In this document: positions 32,704 through 42,939 of the stretch, in pieces | How the letters are laid out: every line of letters starts with the position of its first letter | Numbering within the stretch: position 1 is the stretch's first letter | Assembly (NCBI GenBank): GCA_009667805.1 | Contig: CM019066.1 | Coordinates: 116,736,190-116,800,189, forward strand | Length of the DNA stretch: 64,000 nucleotides | From: Leptobrachium leishanense | Taxonomy: Eukaryota; Chordata; Amphibia; Anura; Megophryidae | Reading direction: 5' to 3' | Notes under the pieces: generated by a model | Told to the model about the DNA's origin: nothing | Databases searched by the model: none | The model's input: only the letters and a program-made list of their open reading frames with translations | Translations under genes and position numbers: made by a program

Positions 32704-32889
32704 ATACAGGGTTATTCAGAGAGCGTGAAAAGAAGGAGTATGACTGGAGAATGAACAATTCTAGGTCAAAATAGCCAATTTGGAAAGTGAGATGAAAGGG
32801 AGAAATTTTCTGGTTTGGCTATTTTGATCTAGAATTTTTCATTCTCCAATCATTCTCCTGCTTTTCACGCTCTCTGAATAACCCTGATA
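32704..32889 (+). mobile_element. MITE, CAGGGTTATTC family, inserted in the Tc1 right end
   Basis: The 180-bp unit 32707-32886 has perfect 26-bp inverted ends beginning CAGGGTTATTCAGAGAGCG. It is flanked by ATA on both sides (32704-32706 and 32887-32889). The arms extend further with ATTCTAGGTCAAAATAGCCA and its near inverse. It is the cleanest member of the family in the window and defines its target duplication. Confidence 0.9.
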
Positions 32890-32894
32890 GTTTA

Positions 32895-33221
32895 GATCTG
32901 GTCACTTCAAGGACTGCCTTATCAGATTAGGGATTGGTTCTATTTAATGGTTTATGTGCAGAGAGTCACTGCCCAGTCTAGTGGTGCCTACACCTCCTGC
33001 CTGCTTCTATACCATTTGTCTGCATTCAGCAAGTAGTGTCTTCTGCTCTTTGGGCTTTTAACACCGTATATGGGTCCCACCATGCCGCATATCAGGTGTT
33101 GCCTTGACATGTCCCTATTAAGAAATGTCCTCAAATGGACCCAAACCCCACTGTTCCGCTTTTAAGCTTCTCGTTTCTATAAGCCTTTAAAAATTTGTTG
33201 ACAAAACTTTCTCGCAGCATC
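32895..33221. other. Unassigned sequence right of Tc1
   Basis: No element ends are recognised. Its style continues that of 30430-31025 and may be the same interrupted repeat. Confidence 0.35.
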
Positions 33222-33372
33222 GTTTAGATCAGGGCTGTCAAACTCCAGCCCCTCAGATGTTTCTGAACTACAACTCCCATGATTCCCTGGCCATCTATTT
33301 TACGGGAAGGATTCTGGAAATTGTAGGTCTCAACACCTGGGGGGCCATGAGTTTGACAGCCCTGATTTAGAG
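33222..33372 (+). mobile_element. Short hAT MITE, CAGGGCTGTCAAACTC ends
   Basis: The ends CAGGGCTGTCAAACTC (33230) and GAGTTTGACAGCCCTG (to 33364) are perfect inverted repeats of 16 bp. Flanks gtttagat and atttagag share TTTAGA (6 of 8). The interior carries CTACAACTCCCATGATTCCC, a phrase typical of this hAT MITE type. Confidence 0.85.
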
Positions 33373-34552
33373 CCTAGTAAATTTTATCAGAAATAATTTT
33401 GAACAATTTATACTTTCATAATGGTCAAGAAGGTCTTGATAATCCCCCAAAATGGGATGGACGGCATGCTCACTGGGTCAATGGCAATGCAACATGGTGC
33501 AGGCACACGCACAGAATTGTTGACCCTTCACAGCAAAGACAATCCATGACAGTCATGGTAATTCATTGACCGAGCAAGACATCTATTTGCATGACCACTC
33601 TGGGATAGTCACTGCTTATGATTTTCAATATGAGGCATATTGGCCGTCACATTGACCACAAGGAATCGTGACGTGAAGGATGTTCTTGATAGAGGCTTGA
33701 GCAAGGAGTCAAACGGGTGCATTGTCCCAAATAAAATCAGTTTTCCAATTTGAAAATGATTTCGACCGGCTTCTCTCTTCCGATCCTGTTGATCATCAGC
33801 GGGTTGGAGTGCCCTGGAGTCAAGGAACCCATTCCTTAATACTTCACTTTATATAGATAAGGGTGCTCTCGTCCACCTAATCCGCCTGTTTATGACTAAA
33901 GGGTTCAGGATGGGTCCTCAACCAGAATAGTTACTGTTTAAATTTCTTTTCCCACTGAAACAAAGTAATAAAAACAATACCAGACGATTAGAGCATGTAA
34001 AAAAGACGAAATCTTTCTGCCGCTACCATTAGTGCCAGCTATAAAGAATTCAATCAAACGCATACTTAAGGGAACATATCGACTACATGAACTGACCTTC
34101 CTTTACAGAAATCAATTATCACGAGTGAAGTTGCTTTTTCTTTCGGTTAAATGAATGACAAGTGTACAGTCTCCGGCAGGCTGTCATTAGTGTGCTATGT
34201 CTTTGAGGATTCCGATTTCACCCTCTTAAAATATGCTTACATCCCTGTCTTGTTGATTTAATGATCCTTCAGCGTTGGGGATTGCAAATACAATGAGTGA
34301 CCTTGGTCTGTCGCTGAACAGAATCACAATGTCAAATGGTCCAGGTGCAGTCCTTAAAAGGTGCAATGCTGTGTAATTGCCAATATACTGATACAAAATA
34401 AATTTAAAAACAAATATAGATAAAGTCTCCTGGAGATTAACAAAGTGCCATTCGCAGCTTTGTTATAACATTTGATAGCCGTGATTGGAAAGGACTCAGA
34501 GTCTTATACATAGAAGAGTTATTGGCATCTTCAATGAGTACCCAAGGCAGCA
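33373..34552. other. Unassigned 1.2-kb tract
   Basis: No repeat or exon is recognised. 33960-34250 has mixed composition with several ATTA-containing words and could be unique non-coding DNA. Confidence 0.4.
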
Positions 34553-34750
34553 CTGTAGACCAGTGTTTCCCAAACCGGTCCTCGGGACCCTCCGCCTCGC
34601 CAGATTTGCCAGATATCAGAAGCACAGCACATGTGATAGGATTTGCTGCTCAGGGATTGCAGGATTCAGTCTGTTTTTCCCCAAGGTGATCCTTAAAATC
34701 TGACCTGGCTGAGGGTCCTGGGGACAGATTTGGGAAACACTGCTGTAGAC
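34553..34750 (+). mobile_element. Intact hAT MITE, CAGTGTTTCCC family (reference copy)
   Basis: 182 bp (34561-34742) with ends CAGTGTTTCCCAAACCGGTC and TTTGGGAAACACTG. Perfect 8-bp duplications CTGTAGAC lie at 34553-34560 and 34743-34750. Other copies lie at 10731, 17536, 18001, 20880 and 60747. Confidence 0.95.
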
Positions 34751-34884
34751 CCTTCAATGTGCCAACCTCAAATTATATTATTACTATAGTTGCAAGATAT
34801 CAGGAGTTTGTTAAACCGGATACAAGAACCACAGAACCAGAACAGGAAAAGATGAGACTTGCAAAGGCAGGTGACCCTACACCA

Positions 34885-35926
34885 TTAACCCCTTCCCGGC
34901 GCAGAGGACGTGTGGGGAACGTCCGCATTGACTCCAGCTATATGCGGAGTACGTTCCCCACACGTCACCCGCAAGCAGGAGCCCCGGTGGAGATACTCAC
35001 CTCTCTGTCCGGGGTCCCGTGGCGTTCTGGCTTCAGGGAAGCCAGGCGCTGAAGATAGGCCGGCCCCGACGTCTGACGTCATCGTGCCATGCACAATGAT
35101 GTCATTTCCAGGCGACCCTCCGGCAATGCCAGATCATCGCCTGAAAGGGAGGGGGGATCCTTTTTAACCCCTTACGTGCAAGATCGCGATCTAGCTCCAG
35201 TGGGGGCCGCCATCTTGGATGGTGGCTCCACCTCCGTGTTCCCCCTCGCCTCCTGACGTATCGCGCATAGCACGATGACGTCAGATAGCCGGGGGAACCC
35301 CTAGCTGCCCGGGGATTTCCCAAGGAAATCCCCTGGTGGAGATAAGGGGTTCCTTTGAACCCCGATATCTCCAGAATCGTAGCAGCTAGGGGGTCATGAT
35401 GGGTGTCATTCGAAAGGCCTGAACAGGACCATGTTCAAACTAAAAAATAAATTTAAAAAATAACATGTTTTTGTTGTGTGTTTTTATTAATGCAGCAATG
35501 TTGTTCACATTTCAATTATAATGTGAACAATGATGCTACACTAATGATTTTTTCCTATGGGGTGCGTGTTAAAAATCACGTAACTCCCCCCCAAAAAAAT
35601 GTAACAAGTCCCCATTTCAAATTTTTGTACAAGCGCACCCCATAGACAATATAACCGCATATACTCATGTGATAAAATGTTAAAAAAAACAAAACTTTAC
35701 ACGCTGTGGATGATTAAAAATTCAAATAATATTACAGGCAGGACATGACGTATACATATAAAAATGATATATTATGAATCAGCCGAGTCTGCCGGAAAGA
35801 ACGATATATATATAATATGTCTGGGTTATAGAATAAAATGTGGCTTCAAATCGCGTTTAAACATGAGCAAAACCGGTAAAAATTAGCTCAGCACACAGTG
35901 AAATTCCTCAGCAGTGAAGGGGTTAA
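34885..35926 (+). mobile_element. Large TTAA element(s) rich in hairpins
   Basis: TTAA at 34885-34888 begins CCCCTTCCCGGCGC and TTAA at 35923-35926 ends AGTGAAGGGG. A further TTAA-CCCCTTACGTGC at 35164 suggests either one 1-kb element or two joined ones. Hairpins include GACGTGTGGGGAACGT with ACGTTCCCCACACGTC (34907-34969) and AAGGGGTTCC..GGAACCCC near 35343. The AGCAGCTAGGGGGTCATGAT region matches GGCAGCTAGATGGTCATATA at 42290, linking it to 41732-42579. Confidence 0.65.
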
Positions 35927-37529
35927 TGGATTAAAAAAAAAACCTGTTTTTGTTGACTGGATGAGGGCCAATAAGGAAAAAGGCATAGATGAAATATCAT
36001 GCGAGAGCTCTCCCGTTATTTACGGTGATATCTCCTCGCCAAGATATAACTTTCCAGGCCTACAATTAACAAAAACCCAACACTATTAAACAAAAATCCA
36101 TCAATGGTGTCAATTTTATAGCATACCAAAAAGAAATGTTTGAGAGTATTTCTGTATAAACTACCAGGAAAAGCAGAGGAATTTCTACAACACCCGGTCA
36201 ATATTATGTTGAGATTTATTCCACCAGCAAGAAATTGACCAGTGACGTTTTGACTTGTAAGTATTTGCCTAGGCTTAATGATGCGTATACACACTGCATG
36301 GCAAAATGTACCGTTACATCCAGCCTACCAGAATACTGTCATCACACCTCTCCTCACTTTTGGAATACACCCCCCCCCCCATATCAATAAAGAAAAAAAA
36401 CAACCTATATCCTATTGTAATTGCCCAACGCATTTAACCGATACGGACGTAGGAGGAATCCATTGGTGCTTAGGCTTAGTGCATCCTTTGTTTTTCCAGA
36501 TTAACATAGGCTAGATGCAAAGAGAACATTTGTGCGGGATAAAGAAGCAGACATTAGGTAATACCCGACTAGACCAGGTCATCTCAATAGATTTACATTG
36601 GCAGGTCAGATACTCCAGGCTTAATTTTGCAGCACAAATTCTGTCACTCAAACATGAGAAAAAAAGGACTACTCAAGCTGCAATATCTATGCAAACAACA
36701 AGCCAGTCTCAGGAGATGTAGCAAGATAATCAAGCAATCTAATTAACCAACATGATTATGTAATATGCAGAAGGTTTAGCGCGTCCAATTTTTTTTTTAT
36801 CATCTCACATCTTCATAGCTGCTAAATGGACTAAAATTAGACCTCATTTCCCTTCACAATTATTAAGGGGGGGGTTTAATGTCAGTAGATAGAAAACAGA
36901 ACTGGGGAGGAAAACGCAAAGACTATTTGAATTGTCAAGCAAACGTAAATCGGGGGGAACACACTGTCAAACAAGTTGAAAACGTTTTTACGCTCCACAA
37001 TCATAAGCGGCAAGACTCTTGAAATTTTCTAATGAAGTTTTCCTTAGCATAGAGTAGGTGGCGGTGCCAACACATCAGGAACGGCCAAATCCAGCAATAC
37101 CTACCCCATAAATTGATACAGGCACTGCACCGTGTTTCAAAGGACAAGTTTATTTAGGAGCACATAAGGAGACAAGGTTTCAGCTCAGTAGAGCCTTGAG
37201 ACCACGAGAAAAATTCATACCTTTATTTCTCAGCTTTTTGATCAATGTATGGATATCCACGTCTTCCGGTTTTAAGTCTATGCAAGTGAAACTGAAAATG
37301 TGCAACAAATACTACTACGTATATATTCCTGCACCGTCTATATTTATTGCTTACAAACTGAAAATAACTATTTTTGTTCATAAAAAAAAATCACAGAAAG
37401 TGTAGTTGGGGGACATAGAATTTAAATAAAAGTAGCAAGTCACTAAGAAGACACACCCTTCTTCATAAACCTTCTCCAGATGATAGGGACAAGGGTAACA
37501 AAGCAGACCCAAGTCAGTTACTGGAGTAG
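35927..37529. other. Unassigned 1.6-kb tract
   Basis: No exon is supported. ACCAGTGACGTTTTGACTTG (36239-36258) resembles GTGACGTTTCGACCCCAAG at 41073, a phrase found in an unidentified repeat. A C run is at 36369-36380. Confidence 0.4.
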
Positions 37530-38195
37530 TATCAGTATCTACAGCTCTCCTGGCTGAAACAAAAACATTTTAAATGTACCCCTCACTAGTAATTTGGGTC
37601 TCATTATCTCTAGCCTTGACCACTGTAACCTCCTTCTCTCTGGCCTGAATAGATCCCATAGTCTCCCTCTACAGTCTAATGAATGACTGCCAGGCTCATC
37701 CACCTCACCTCGCACCTCTGTCAATCTCTGCACTGTCTCCCTGTTTCCTTTATAATCCATTTCAAAATACTGGTCCTCATGTACAAAGCTCTCCATAACC
37801 ACGCCCCTGCCTACACCTCCTCCCGTGTTAGCAGGTACATCCCGTCCTGGCCACTACGCTTTGCCAATGATCTGATGCCATCAGCTACACGTGCCCCAAA
37901 CTACCAACCCTTGCAACTTTAGACTCTGAAAACACATTACTTTAGAGAAGCCTATCGTCTCCCTCCTTGATCCAACGGTTCATTTCTTACACCATCTTCC
38001 CACCCAGCCCACATGCATCATGTTCTCGATTTACCCTCACCCAGTGTCTAACCCCTCTCCTCTTAGGACCTTGCTTGAGCACTTAAAATCTCTCTCCTAC
38101 TGTTCTGTGTTTAACTTGTATGTAGATTTGTTATTCTGTCTCACCCATTTTACAGCTCTATGGAACGCGTTAGCGCTTTATAAAAACTTGTAACT
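37530..38195 (+). pseudogene. L2-type LINE: decayed RT C-terminus and 3' UTR
   Basis: 37577-37650 reads SLDHCNLLLSGL. 37683-37922 reads ARLIHLTSHLC, then LHCLPVSFIIHFKILVLMYK and ALHNHAPAY. This is the C-terminal domain shared with 47643-48060. Frameshifts interrupt it before the SFK..LKT block. The 3' end has ACAGCTCTATGGAACGCG, TTAGCGCTTTATAAA and a TTGTAACTG tail, the same subfamily as 27783-28115. It is 5'-truncated. Confidence 0.85.
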
Positions 38196-38560
38196 GTAAA
38201 GCAATTCAAAAATGGCTGCCGCCATACAGAATAAAAATAATAATGGACCACGCACTCAATCTCCCAACAATGGCAGATTTATTGGAAAAAAATAAACAAT
38301 TGTCAACATTTGGCCCTGCTTGAGAAAGTCTCAGAGGCTCAAGAAAGTTAATGTACGGACAAAACCTTTCCAATAAATCTGCCATTGTTGGAAGACAAGG
38401 AGTGCCTGGTCCTTTTTGTTTGTAGAATATGTTTTTTGGGAGTTGGAAAACAGGTGCACCAAGCCCTGGAGAGGCCATGTTTCGAGGGTGGCGTGTTGGT
38501 CCGGGATCCATACTGAAACCCTGACAGATCGTCAAGGAGACCAAAAGTTCCAACTACTTC
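38196..38560. repeat. Unidentified repeat with inverted 25-bp words
   Basis: CCAACAATGGCAGATTTATT (38264) and its inverse AATAAATCTGCCATTGTTGG (to 38391) are 78 bp apart. The enclosed text TGCTTGAGAAAGTCTCAGAGG is of a kind that recurs in amphibian repeats. The element limits are unclear. Confidence 0.45.
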
Positions 38561-40572
38561 ACTCTGCATGATCACAGACAAGAAGTGATACGAGAGCGAA
38601 AACCAGAGCAGATCTCTTCCACAACATCAGGGTCTTAAAAACACATCACAAATTGTACCAAGTGTAATCAGCAGGCAAAAATCATAGTTTAATGAGGGCG
38701 CGCAACTCCCACCCATCCCAAAACAAATGGTCGGATTTTATTTTTCTTCCAGCTGTTCCTTTTCCCTCCATTTCAAGTGCACAAATAGCATTTAATGATT
38801 TTTATTTTGAAGTTGAAATCGTTTGCTTTCTTATATTATGGAGCGATTGGACCAGAGCAAAATACATTGTAAGGGGAAAGAAAAAGCTAAAAAAGGTGAA
38901 TAATAATCACATGTATACACCCATGTACCAGGAATTATTCAACAGACAAAAGCTCCTTTGGGTAAAAGCCTTTCTCCCAGCTGAAAATTAAAGACCAATT
39001 GTACTATATGTGGAAAAGACTGCTCCCTTAGCACGGTACACGTGGGTTGCATTGTATGGAACAGGAGGAGACGTTTCTTTGTAATATTTATTGATCACAT
39101 GGGCTAAATTACCTCTATTATTGTGCATACTTTATAAGGGACCGTCATTTCAAAAGCCAATTATATTTGACATTTAAAGCACTGTAAATAACTGTTTGAA
39201 ATAAATACGAACCAAGTTCATTAAAGCTAGATTAATTTATGAATGCTTGACAGACATCCAACCACGCAAATTTTTTTTTTTTTTTTTAAGCCTACATTGT
39301 TTCTTACTTTTAACCTTGTAATATAGTGGGTATGCCTGGTAGATTAGAGGACATGCAAGCTTAAAGTGAAAATTTCCCATGATCAGAAATGTATTAGGTC
39401 AAATGACAATTCTTTTGTTTCCATGGCACAGCAGGCTGGAAATTAAACATTTTCTAATGCTTCATGAAGCATTTGCATTTTAAAAATCCTCAAATATAAA
39501 AGCTAACCTGAAGAATAAACAAGGACTAATTTCCTATGCATAGTCCTTCCAAAAAGTAAATAGAAAAGTATGTAGAATAAAAAAAAATAAAAAAAAATTA
39601 TATATATAAAAAAAAAAAAAAAATTCAGGCATACAAGCCTCACACTCAACACCTTTATAAATGATGTTGGCCGGTTGGGTCTACAGCTGAAACAGGGCAA
39701 GATCATTACGAAGACGTAAAGTGATTCATTTCTATATGAAACAGCTCAGCCATAAGCGAACCTCTTTCACCGTGACATTAATATTGGAAAGTTGGATGGT
39801 TTCATTCTCTGTTGAAGGGGCTGATGTACAAATCCTAATAACCTCACTGAGCTGCAGTTTAATAGGATATGCTCAGTCTCCGACTAGATTGCCTGTTGGC
39901 CGGGCCACGTCCTCCTCTGGGCAGCTCTCCCAGCAGTTCCTGTAAAAGCTAAGGAGTCAGAACAACTAGAATTAGGATTTTAATAGGGATCTGTAAATAA
40001 AATGATTTTTTATTTATTAATAATAACTTAAAAATGTTTAACTAGATCAAAACTAACAGTCTGTGTGTATACAGAGCTAGTGTCCATTTACAGTGCACCT
40101 GCACTGACCCTGTGCACTTTGGCTCCAGTGTTGACACTTTCCAGGTTTCACTTTCTGTGGGTGGAGCTGTGGGTCGCCATGCAGCTATGAGTGGATGGCC
40201 TGCAGTGGTGACACCAGTGCTCCAGCAGTAAATCTTGTCCATAGACAGAGCAAAGGGCTGTCCTGCAGGATGAGTCTCGGCTCAGAGCTATCACTCCAAG
40301 TGGCATGGTGCAGAAGCATTAGCAAAGCAAAACTTTCACAAGGAATAACTTCCTTTTCCTCCAGATATTCTTGCTAAGACCCATTTTTTTTTTGGAGCGG
40401 AAAGAAAAAACCCTAAAACAAAAAAGGAGTGTTTCCCTATCAAATGCTCTCAACTTGTTTTGGGCACGATAGGGTCACTTTTAAATTTATACAGAAAAAC
40501 TAGGGCCTCTACATATCTTCTCTCTAGGCTTGTAAAGCACAGCTGAAACTATTGGCATTATATAAACAATAA
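38561..40572. other. Unassigned 2-kb tract, possibly unique non-coding DNA
   Basis: 39050-39480 is mixed-composition DNA with many ATTA/TAAT words and the palindrome AATGCTTCATGAAGCATT (39459-39476). An AT-rich stretch with A runs is at 39580-39625. No exon is supported. Confidence 0.4.
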
Positions 40573-40580
40573 CCATAAAG

Positions 40581-40760
40581 CAGGGCTTGACAAAGCCAGG
40601 AGCCGGGTAGCCACTGGCTCCTAGAATTTTACTCCTGGCTCCTAAATTTTCAGCTTATTTTACACCAATCTAAAAGCAGTCTTTGGCATCTAAAAACATC
40701 TAGTTGGCTTCAATGTTTTCTTCCTGTCTCCTACATTTAATGTAAATATATCCAGCCCTG
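40581..40760 (+). mobile_element. Possible hAT MITE, CAGGGCTTGACAAA ends
   Basis: The left end CAGGGCTTGACAAAGCC and right end AAATATATCCAGCCCTG are a weak inverted pair with GGCTCCTA words inside. No 8-bp duplication matches. An alternative right partner, TTTGTCAAGCCCTG, lies at 41608-41621 with CTCCTAG words beside it, so this could instead be one longer interrupted element. Confidence 0.45.
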
Positions 40761-41303
40761 GTGTATGTATTTCTATATTAGGTCTGTTGTGTGTGTGGGT
40801 CTGTGTCTGCAGTGGGTAAATAGGGTGTCCAATGACAACAGAGCAAAGAAAACAAAACAATATCACAACGTCACAATGTACAGATGTTATATCCAAGCGC
40901 CACGAGCACTGCCCGGTGGGAGACCCAATTTACCAACAGTCTCCACGAGGTCTCAATCATGTGGGGACGCCGCTAGTCCCCTGAATCTGCTGGACGAAGA
41001 AAGGATGGACCGCCAGTGGATAAGAAGTGCAAATGGGTTTATTCGGGTACAGCAAGGCCAGGAAAAATAATCAGTGACGTTTCGACCCCAAGATATAGAT
41101 ATATATATATATATATTCAGCCAAACTGATATTAGAAGCTACGGTCTACACTCTAGGCTTAAAGAAGTAGCCAAAAGACCACATGCCCAAAAAATACCTA
41201 ACAGCAAAAAGCACCAGGTAACAAAGTGATAAATAAATAGAAGCAGCTAAAATCATAATTTGGGTCAGTGCAAACAAACTGCCAGATGCAGAGGCAAGGT
41301 TCC
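40761..41303. other. Unassigned sequence with a short AT microsatellite
   Basis: A run of AT dinucleotides is at 41096-41116. GTGACGTTTCGACCCCAAG at 41073 is a phrase from an unidentified repeat. Confidence 0.4.
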
Positions 41304-41568
41304 CAACGATTCGGTGAGGATTCGCCTTTATCACGGTGTACCTACGCTCAGCAAGGGGGTCAGATGGGCATCAGAGTGGAAGGAACATCCACGCTCACGG
41401 ACGTTCCTTCCGCTCTTAAAAACGCTCGTCCGACCCCAGACTAAGAGGTTAAGGCGTTATTCACAATGCACTGGAGTTACAAACACAGACAAATAACGAG
41501 TGCTGCAACATTGAACGCTGACCTGAAGGTATACCTTGATAAAAGGCGAATCCTCGCCGAAACGTTGG
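41304..41568. repeat. Inverted repeat pair around a TTAA-MITE remnant
   Basis: Arms of about 41 bp: CGGTGAGGATTCGCCTTTAT (41304-41344) and its inverse AAAGGCGAATCCTCGCCGAA (41527-41568). Between them lies the right part of a GGCCGGGGTCAG-type MITE (about 41348-41444: GGAAGGAACATCC..GTTCCTTCC, then CGTCCGACCCCAGAC). Confidence 0.7.
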
Positions 41569-41607
41569 CTCCTAACTTTTGTAGCTTGCTCCTAGATTCA
41601 AAGCAAA

Positions 41608-41621
41608 TTTGTCAAGCCCTG
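41608..41621 (-). mobile_element. hAT-like terminus TTTGTCAAGCCCTG
   Basis: It is the inverse of the left end at 40581 (CAGGGCTTGACAAA). It marks either the right end of a 1-kb interrupted element or a separate truncated copy. Confidence 0.5.
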
Positions 41622-41731
41622 CTAAAGAATATATATTTAATAAGTCTCAAATGTAAAAGGCATAGGTATTCAAATCGTAGAGGAAGCATACAAAGCTGAC
41701 AATTTTAATTTATTTAAAAAAAATGAAGGTA

Positions 41732-42579
41732 TTAACCCCTTAAGGGCCGCTGACATACCCTGTACGTCCTGTCCACAGGTCTCCAATAGACCCGCGGACG
41801 TACAGGGTACGTCAGCGGCGCCTAATCCCCCTTCCGCCCGATACTCACCTCCCTCACTGGATCCCACGGCGATCTGGCAGGGAGGAAGCCTGCCCATGTG
41901 ATTTACATGGGCAGGCGAGGCTGATGACGTCGCCAGGCTGCGTGGTGACATCATCAGCAGGCGTCCCCATGCATTTCAATGGAGGGGAGGGGGGCTCCGT
42001 CGGAGCCCTCTATCTCCACAACCATTGAAGCTAGGGAGATGCCGTTTGCACTGCTGGAGAGGGGAGAGCCGCCACCAGTTTCGCCGCCGGATCACGTTGC
42101 GGCGCCAATTGGCGCCAAAACGCGATTCAAACCTGGAGGGGGGCTGACATCTTGGATGTCAGCCAAGCCTCCAGGTCCCCCCCACCCACTGACAACCTCA
42201 CCATGTGTGAGGATATCAGTGGGCCAGTTAACCATCTGGTTGCCATGTAGAGATAAGGGGATCCTAAGGATCCCTTTATCTCCCGATCCATGGCAGCTAG
42301 ATGGTCATATATGACATCATTTGAAAGACCTGATTATGGCCTTTCAAATGATAACAAACATGACCAGGTTTGGTTTTAAAAAAATATTTAAAAAAATTAA
42401 TTAAATAAAAAAAAATAATAAAAAAATTAAATAAAATAAAAGTTTTTTTTTTTTAAAGTTTTTTTTGTCTGGGGGGAGTTTAAATAGGACCTAGGCTGTC
42501 ATCTAAAAATAATTAGCACAAAATGGTCAGAATGAGCGCAGCGCACATAGGTGAACTGTCTCAGCAGTGAAGGGGTTAA
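41732..42579 (+). mobile_element. TTAA element (CCCCTTAAGGGCC type), hairpin-rich
   Basis: TTAA copies at 41732-41735 and 42576-42579 bracket 840 bp beginning CCCCTTAAGGGCCGCTGACA and ending GCAGTGAAGGGG. An early hairpin pairs TACCCTGTACGTCC with GGACGTACAGGGTA. GGATCCTAAGGATCC lies near 42260. Its last 30 bases match those of 34885-35926, so the two are relatives. There is no coding frame of note, and its long A/T runs (42376-42465) explain the poor complexity at the right. Confidence 0.75.
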
Positions 42580-42939
42580 AAAGCAAACGCATGTAAAAAT
42601 TGGGTATTTCTAGTCTCGAGACAAAATTTTGAACCTATTTAGCCGGGGTCTTTTTGGGTGGTTGTAGATTTTGGGGATTAAATTACGAAAAAGTGTGTTT
42701 TTACCATTTTTTTCCTCATATTTCATATTTTTTTTATAGTAAATTATTCGATATGATGGAAATAATGGTATTTCTAGAAAGTCCATTTAATGGCGGGAAA
42801 AAGGGTGTAGAATATGTGTGGGTCGAATAAACGAGTAAGCGGAAAATTGACCTAAACACTAACAGCGCAGAAACGTAACAACAGCAGCGGTCACTAAAAG
42901 ACGGATTTGTGTAAAACCGCCCGGTCACTAAGGGGTTAA
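42580..42939 (+). mobile_element. Adjacent 3' end of another TTAA element
   Basis: It ends CCGGTCACTAAGGGGTTAA, a CCCCTTAGTGACCGG end in reverse. The preceding text (GGTATTTCTAGAAAGTCCAT, GCAGAAACGTAACAACAGC) is the kind found in the 3' half of such elements. Its left partner is not visible, so it may have been displaced by the neighbouring insertion. Confidence 0.5.

Larger units (their letters stand above)
31026..32894 (+). mobile_element. Tc1-type DNA transposon, broken by two later insertions
   Basis: The left end is TA-CACTGTATTGCCAAAAGTA (31026-). The right end, once the MITE at 32707-32886 is set aside, reads TACTTTTGGCAAT then ATAGTT-TA, its inverse. TA flanks are present at 31026-31027 and 32893-32894. 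The transposase is recognisable but dead. A second insertion (32045-32484) splits the reading frame near its C-terminus. The host Tc1 is therefore the oldest of the three insertions. Confidence 0.9.

Noticed and set aside
40581..41621. A single 1-kb hAT element from CAGGGCTTGACAAA to TTTGTCAAGCCCTG
   Set aside because: The flanking eight bases do not match, and a nearer right end exists at 40744-40760. It is kept only as an alternative.
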